Shown: positions 44,317-48,683 of the stretch, piece after piece
How positions within the stretch are numbered: position 1 is the first letter of the stretch
Layout: every line of letters starts with the position of its first letter
Assembly: GCF_000312665.1 (NCBI RefSeq)
Contig: NZ_HF536773.1
Location: forward strand, 811,997 to 860,679
From: Rhizobium mesoamericanum STM3625
GTDB lineage: Bacteria > Pseudomonadota > Alphaproteobacteria > Rhizobiales > Rhizobiaceae
Length of the DNA: 48,683 bases
Reading direction: 5' to 3'
Program-made: the position numbers and the translations under genes
The notes under the pieces: generated by a model
The model's input: the letters and a program-made list of their open reading frames with translations, nothing else
Told to the model about the DNA's origin: nothing
Databases searched by the model: none

Positions 44317-44642
44317 GGAAGGCTCCGATGTTAGGTTGGAACCTTCTGGGTGATCGTCGTTGATGCAAAGAAGTACGTAACAGTAAATGCTGACGTAAAT
44401 TGCGGATATCGGGTTGCGCGGATCAGCCAAGTTCAGCGGTGAAAGCGTGCGGCCGCCTTGTTCACGGGCCGGTCTTCATGGGAGGCCCGCGGTCAACATG
44501 ACCGCTCGTTGCGCAATCCGGTCAGGACGACAGTCGGCCCGAACCGCGCATTGGCTGTGAAAGAGCCGAGCTACCGCCAAGTTGTGTGATACGGTGCAGC
44601 TTATCGACTTCGTGAGCGATGTCCTACACGAGGAGCTTAACT
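44317..44642. other. Divergent gap before the second HWE kinase gene
   Basis: No coding frame supported. It contains GGAAC at 44339-44343 followed by CGTT after 15 bases, one base short of the EcfG-type general stress promoter spacing (16-17), so only suggestive. Confidence 0.35.
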
Positions 44643-46991
44643 GTGGCTGACGCACGAGAACTGGAGCGCCTCCTCGCGGATGCCAAGACCGAGAACGATG
44701 CCTTGCGGGAGAGCGAGGCCAAGTTTCGTGCGGTTTTTGAAACAATGATAGAAGCCTGCTGCATTTTCGAAATGATCTATGACGACGTTGGCAGGCCTGT
44801 AGATTGGAAGATCCTAGAAGCAAATGCTGGTTACGAAAAGCAGAGCGGATTGAAGGATGTCGCAGGTAAGCTGGCTAGTGAGGTAATGCCTGGAACAGAG
44901 GCATATTGGACTGAAACATTTGGCCGGGTGGTTCAAACCGGAGAGGCCGAGCAGATTGAAAAGTGGCACCAACCCACGGGACGATGGATTCATAGTTCTA
45001 CAGCACGCGTCGGTGGCTCTGGAAGCAGGCGCTTAGTCAGCGTTTTCTATGACATCACCGAACGCAAACGCGCCGAGATCGCCCTGCGCGAAAGCGAAGA
45101 GCGGCAGGCATTCCTGCTCGAACTCAGCGATACGCTTCGACCGCTGGCGGACCCGGCAGCGATCCAGCTCGCTGCCGCCACGGTCCTTGGTCGACATCTG
45201 GGCGCAAGCCGCGTCGCCTATGGAGAAGATACTGGGGATGGCGAGACCTTCGTCGTGTCCCCGAACTATGTCGACGGCGCGCCCGACATGTCCGGGACGT
45301 TCCGCTATGCTGACTACGGGTCCGACATTCTGGCGGATTTGCGCGCCGGGCATAATCGCATCCAGCCCGACCTTGCTCAGGACGAAAGGTTGAGCGAAGC
45401 AGAGAGAGGAGCTTTCGCCGAGGCGGGCATCGGTGCGTCCCTGAATGTACCGCTGGTAAAGGCAGGAAGACTCGTCGCCTGGCTGGGGGTCAACTACGCC
45501 ACGCCGCATGAGTTCACGCTGTGCGATATCCAATTGACCGAGGAAGCAGCGGAGCGAACATGGGCGGCCGTCGAGCGCGCCCGCGCCGAAGCGGCACTGC
45601 GCGTGAGCGAAGAGCGGTTTCAGCAGTTCGCCAACGCCTCCGCAGCGGCCCTGTGGATGCGAAACGCCGAGACGCTCAACATGGAGTTCGTCAGCCCGGC
45701 CATCGCGACAATCTATGGCACCGCACCCGACACTTTCATCGGCGACATCAGGCGCTGGGCAGCGATGATCGTACCTGAGGATCGGGACACGGCTATGAAC
45801 CACATCAATCAGGCGCGCAATGGTGAGCCGGCCGTCCATGAATTCCGCATCCGGCGGAACGATGGTTCATTCCGTTGGATCAGGGACACAGACTTCCCGC
45901 TCTGTGACGAGAAGGGCAACGTGGAGCGCATTGGTGGTATCGCTGAAGACGTCACCGAGACAAAAATGGCCGTTGAACACCAAGGCGTGCTGCTAGCCGA
46001 ACTGCAGCATCGCGTAAGAAACATCATGGCGATAATCCGTTCCACCGTGGTGAGGTCCGCCGATGGAGCGGGCGATGTCGAGAACTATAAGGTGTCGCTC
46101 GCTGGTCGGCTGCTGGCTTTGGCCCGGGTTCAGACATTGCTCACGCGTCAGGCCAATGCAGGCGGATCGCTACGCGGCATCCTTGAAAGCGAAATCGGAG
46201 CGCAGGCGCATTCCGAAAACCAGTATGAACTGACCGGCCCCGATCTTATGCTGTCCCCCAAGGCCGTCGAAGTCTTGACCTTGGCGTTCCACGAACTCGC
46301 CACCAACGCTTTGAAATATGGCGCGTTGTCGGTCAATGGCGGCAAGGTATCGGTCACGTGGACACTCTTCGAGAAGCGGGAAAAGCCGTGGCTTGCAATC
46401 GATTGGGTCGAGGAAGGCGCGCCATTTCGGCCTCCATCAACACGCCGCGGCTTCGGCTCCGAATTGATCGAGGCGAAAATACCTTACGAACTTCGTGGTA
46501 CAGGCAAGACGTCGATTGAGCCGGGCGGCGCTCACTGCCACATTGAGTTTCCGCTTAGAGAAGCTGAAAGCATTCTGGAGACTGACGCCCCCGCGCCAAC
46601 ACGACTATACGGAGGAACTGTCGACATGACCGGAGCGCCGGACCTCACTGGAAAGACCGTTCTCGTGGTCGAAGACGATTATTACATCGCATCCGACACG
46701 GCGGCGGCGCTGCGAGGAGCAGGTGCCGAGGTCCTTGGCCCATGCCCAACTGAGGAGGACGTGTTGCGCCTTCTCGAAGAAGAGACGCCAACCGCCGTTG
46801 TGCTCGACTTGAATCTTGGTGGAGGTGGCCCGCGGTTCGAGATCGCACGTAAACTCGTTGAGCGCGGGACGCCATTCGTTTTCCTGACGGGTTACAATCC
46901 GGATGTGATCCCCGATGAACTAGCTGATGTCACCAGGCTTCAAAAGCCGATCACGTTGCGCGATATCGTCGAAGCGGTGAGCAAGCTCTAG
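44643..46991 (+). CDS. Hybrid HWE histidine kinase with C-terminal receiver
   Basis: A 782-residue soluble hybrid kinase. PAS about 25-145 (AKFRAVFETMIEACCIFEMI), GAF about 165-310 (AFLLELSDTLRPLADPAAIQ, PLVKAGRLVAWLGVNYATPH), PAS_3 about 325-445 (FRIRRNDGSFRWIRDTDFPL), HWE core with AELQHRVRNIMAIIRSTVV (His about 456), LAFHELATNALKYGALSV and DWVEEG, then a receiver about 675-780 (VLVVEDDYYIASD, phospho-Asp about 722 in VVLDLNLGGG, KPITLRDIV). I prefer the GTG at 44643 because AGGAG lies seven bases before it, over the ATG at 44619, which has no ribosome site. The GAF matches that of the 35237-38872 kinase closely, so the two are paralogues. A receiver-Crp gene follows. Confidence 0.92.
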   Translation: MADARELERLLADAKTENDALRESEAKFRAVFETMIEACCIFEMIYDDVGRPVDWKILEANAGYEKQSGLKDVAGKLASEVMPGTEAYWTETFGRVVQTGEAEQIEKWHQPTGRWIHSSTARVGGSGSRRLVSVFYDITERKRAEIALRESEERQAFLLELSDTLRPLADPAAIQLAAATVLGRHLGASRVAYGEDTGDGETFVVSPNYVDGAPDMSGTFRYADYGSDILADLRAGHNRIQPDLAQDERLSEAERGAFAEAGIGASLNVPLVKAGRLVAWLGVNYATPHEFTLCDIQLTEEAAERTWAAVERARAEAALRVSEERFQQFANASAAALWMRNAETLNMEFVSPAIATIYGTAPDTFIGDIRRWAAMIVPEDRDTAMNHINQARNGEPAVHEFRIRRNDGSFRWIRDTDFPLCDEKGNVERIGGIAEDVTETKMAVEHQGVLLAELQHRVRNIMAIIRSTVVRSADGAGDVENYKVSLAGRLLALARVQTLLTRQANAGGSLRGILESEIGAQAHSENQYELTGPDLMLSPKAVEVLTLAFHELATNALKYGALSVNGGKVSVTWTLFEKREKPWLAIDWVEEGAPFRPPSTRRGFGSELIEAKIPYELRGTGKTSIEPGGAHCHIEFPLREAESILETDAPAPTRLYGGTVDMTGAPDLTGKTVLVVEDDYYIASDTAAALRGAGAEVLGPCPTEEDVLRLLEEETPTAVVLDLNLGGGGPRFEIARKLVERGTPFVFLTGYNPDVIPDELADVTRLQKPITLRDIVEAVSKL

Positions 46992-47102
46992 CCGCAGACC
47001 GCAGTCGGCGGACCAGCGTGGCGGCGGGAGGAACAAGTAGAGGATAGGACGCCAGTCGGCCCAAAGCAGACCTCTCGCCTTGCTAAGCATGAACCCTGCG
47101 CT

Positions 47103-47125
47103 ACATACCGTCCCTTTCAGTATGT
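47103..47125. promoter_or_regulatory. Inverted repeat upstream of the receiver-Crp gene
   Basis: ACATAC (47103-47108) and GTATGT (47120-47125) around an 11-base spacer, ending 16 bases before the ATG at 47142. It is placed where a Crp-like dimer or another regulator could repress. Confidence 0.35.
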
Positions 47126-47141
47126 GTGAGCGAGGATCGTC

Positions 47142-48258
47142 ATGGTCGCGCGAGAAGCCCTTGAGGGAAAACGCATTCTCGTCGTTGAGGACGATTACCA
47201 TACAGCTACCGAGCTGGCGAGTTGGCTTGCAGATCTCGGTGCCGTCGTCGCTGGTGCTTCGCCTTCCGTGGACATCGCACTTGAGTTGATCGCGTCCACG
47301 CGCGACCTCGACGGCGCGATCCTCGATATCAATCTGGGCGGAGAGATGGTGTTTCCAGTAGCGGACGAACTGGAACGCCTTGGTGTCCCGTTTGTCTTTG
47401 CCACGGCATACGAGCCCGATATTGTTCCTGCCCGCCATGCAGACAAAATCGTGCTGCGCAAACCTCTCGATGATGAAGGATTGGCGCTAGCACTATCGCG
47501 ATCGGTGAGACCGAGGTCGGTGCCGTTGGAGGTGGCCTGTCGCAATGAAATTCTCGCTCGGCTGCCTCGGCATCAATTGGGAAACCTACTTCCACTCCTT
47601 CGGCACATCGCTCTGCCCAGAGGCGCTGTCCTGGAGGTAGCGAACCAGACCATCAGCCGGGTCTATTTCCCCACCGATTTCGTTGGATCGCTTATCGCAG
47701 TTGGCTCCGCCGGATCGCGGATCGAGGCGGGTTTGATTGGACGAGAGGGAATGACTGGCACCGGGATCGCAGTAGGCGACGACCGAACACCACATGAGCT
47801 GATTAATCAGATCGAGGGCGAGACTCTTGCAATGGCGGCAGATGACTTCCTGCTGTTTCTCAAGGAGTGTCCCGAGCTTGAGATCCTGGCTGCACGCTTT
47901 GCTCGATCCCTCGGTATCCAGGTCAGCCACACCGCCCTCGCCAACGGCAAGTTCGAGGTTAGCGCGCTGGCTACTCATGGTGGATGATCGCTCGGCAACG
48001 AACTCCTTCGGTCTGACGCACGAGTATCTGTCGATCATGCTTGGAGCGCGTCGGCCCTCCGTAACGGATGCAATTCACGTTCTCGAAGGCGAGCAGTTGA
48101 TCCGGTCGACCAGGGGCAATCTGGGAATTCGGGATCGGAGTAGGTTAGTCGAGTTCGCAGGCGAGTCATATGGCACCCCGGAAGCTGAGCATCGGCGGTT
48201 GATGTCTCTGCCTTTGACCAGCCGGAAGACCCGAGCCAGCACGCACGCCCTCGCCTAG
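47142..48258 (+). pseudogene. Receiver-Crp/Fnr fusion regulator, split by a frameshift
   Basis: Receiver domain about 1-120: RILVVEDDYHTATELASWLA, phospho-Asp in AILDINLGGEMVFPVADE, and KIVLRKPLDDEGLALAL. It runs into a Crp-type cyclic-nucleotide-binding fold: CRNEILARLPRHQLGNLLPL, RVYFPTDFVGSLIAVGSAGS, IGREGMTGTGIAVGDDRTPH. The frame stops at 47987 after FEVSALATHGG. Another frame then gives RLARWLLMVDDRSATNSFGL, THEYLSIMLGARRPSVTDAI and the recognition-helix HTH, ending at 48258. Normal family members read FEVSERLARWLL here, so about 8-11 bases appear lost between GAGGTT/AGGTT repeats near 47950-47960. A receiver fused to Crp is unusual. As it stands the DNA-binding part is out of frame. 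Confidence 0.72.
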
Positions 48259-48378
48259 AAGCTACCGTCGCGGTGCAGCGCCCCCAACCGATATCTCGTG
48301 CGTCTCATCCCTGCCAACTGCCGATTGGCGTCGCTACCTTGCAGCTTTCGTCAGAACGAACCCTCGACAGTTAGCGTG

Positions 48379-48683
48379 ATGAAATTACAGCAGCAGGGGC
48401 AATATCATGCCTCCAAGTCCGACCCTGACGCAGCGCCGGGAGATGAATGGCCCAACGGCCCCTGGTTCTTCACGAATGGCAGTGCCGACAACCGCTCGAC
48501 CAATCTACATAGGCTGGGGAAAGGATATGGTGTCCCTCTACAACGACGGCTACATCCGATCCTCGGTGGGAAGCATCCAGACTGCGTAGGCAAGCCTATC
48601 GCGAAACCTGGCCGGAAATCTGGGACGAGTTAAATCGCTACATCGCAACGGCGATAGGACACCGCAAATCCTTTAGCGATTCT
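48379..48683 (+). pseudogene. Degraded N terminus of a PAS-type histidine kinase (cut by window edge)
   Basis: From the ATG at 48379 the sequence reads MKLQQQGQYHASKSDPDAAP, then DEWPNG in one frame; RPIYIGWGKDMVSLYNDGYI in the next; PILGGKHPDCVGKP in the third; and YRETWPEIWDELNRYIATAI, running to the window edge. Read across the frames this is the first PAS of HWE kinases (DEWPxxLR...P.YIxWGxD...LYNDxYxPILGxKHP..LGxPxxxxWPEIWDE). At least three frame changes in about 250 bases. It follows the receiver-Crp gene directly. Confidence 0.6.

Noticed and set aside
44339..44362. GGAAC...CGTT as an EcfG-type stress promoter
   Set aside because: Spacing is 15 rather than 16-17 and it lies about 280 bases before the kinase start.
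1..48683. CRISPR array, insertion sequences, tRNA or rRNA genes
   Set aside because: I saw no regularly spaced repeats, transposase or integrase motifs, terminal inverted repeats with duplications, or tRNA/rRNA-like segments; a dedicated search would be more sensitive.

Overview
The window looks like an accessory region (plasmid or genomic island) of a Rhizobiales alphaproteobacterium. The basis is moderately high GC, rhizobial-type regulators (HWE histidine kinases with small receiver proteins, FixJ/LuxR regulators, ArsR, HxlR and LysR), a very long kinase/ATPase/histidine-kinase protein of a type common in rhizobia, and an alphaproteobacterial CTTG-N17-CTATAT promoter. I see no rRNA, tRNA, transposase, integrase, replication gene or CRISPR array.

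Layout. 1-583: the 5' end of a LysR regulator diverging from a small XRE regulator. 834-7252: an envelope/nucleotide-signalling block. A FecR-TPR-beta-barrel protein and a CHASE2 nucleotidyl cyclase overlap by one base on the minus strand, and diverge from a small three-segment membrane protein that resembles the Pycsar effector family (PycTM, DUF5706). This is the most interesting part of the window. 7573-9763: ArsR and SDR oxidoreductase divergent pair, then an ACT-domain protein. 9907-16166: sparse. It holds a small conserved-looking gene, a candidate small RNA with promoter and terminator (about 10386-10530), a frameshifted gene and a peroxidase-like remnant ahead of an intact DUF4331 gene, two small ORFs, and long stretches without genes. 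16167-24523: an 1847-aa kinase-like/AAA/GAF/PAS/histidine-kinase protein, a FixJ-type regulator and a lone receiver domain. 25122-28168: a redox cluster (peroxiredoxin, HxlR regulator, GlcG-like protein, quinone oxidoreductase-like protein) with a clear palindromic operator. 28354-35002: YkvA-like protein, O-acyltransferase with SGNH domain, sulfite-oxidase-like molybdoenzyme, frameshifted P-loop kinase and a DUF2332 protein. 35237-39227: HWE kinase and receiver pair. 39382-44316: small protein, glucoamylase-family protein, zinc-ribbon-like ORF, a pseudogene fragment, exported epoxide hydrolase and a doubly broken DUF1254/DUF1214 gene. 44643-48683: a second HWE kinase fused to a receiver, a broken receiver-Crp fusion, and the degraded start of a further PAS kinase.

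How they work together. Most genes sense something or handle redox, epoxide or quinone stress. Three recurring units are a transcription factor divergent from an oxidoreductase (ArsR/SDR, HxlR/GlcG-Qor), HWE kinases with receivers, and FixJ-type receivers beside the giant kinase. Decay is marked: at least six coding regions carry frameshifts or stops, and several lesions lie in homopolymer runs. Either the region is decaying or the assembly has homopolymer errors, and read-level data would decide.
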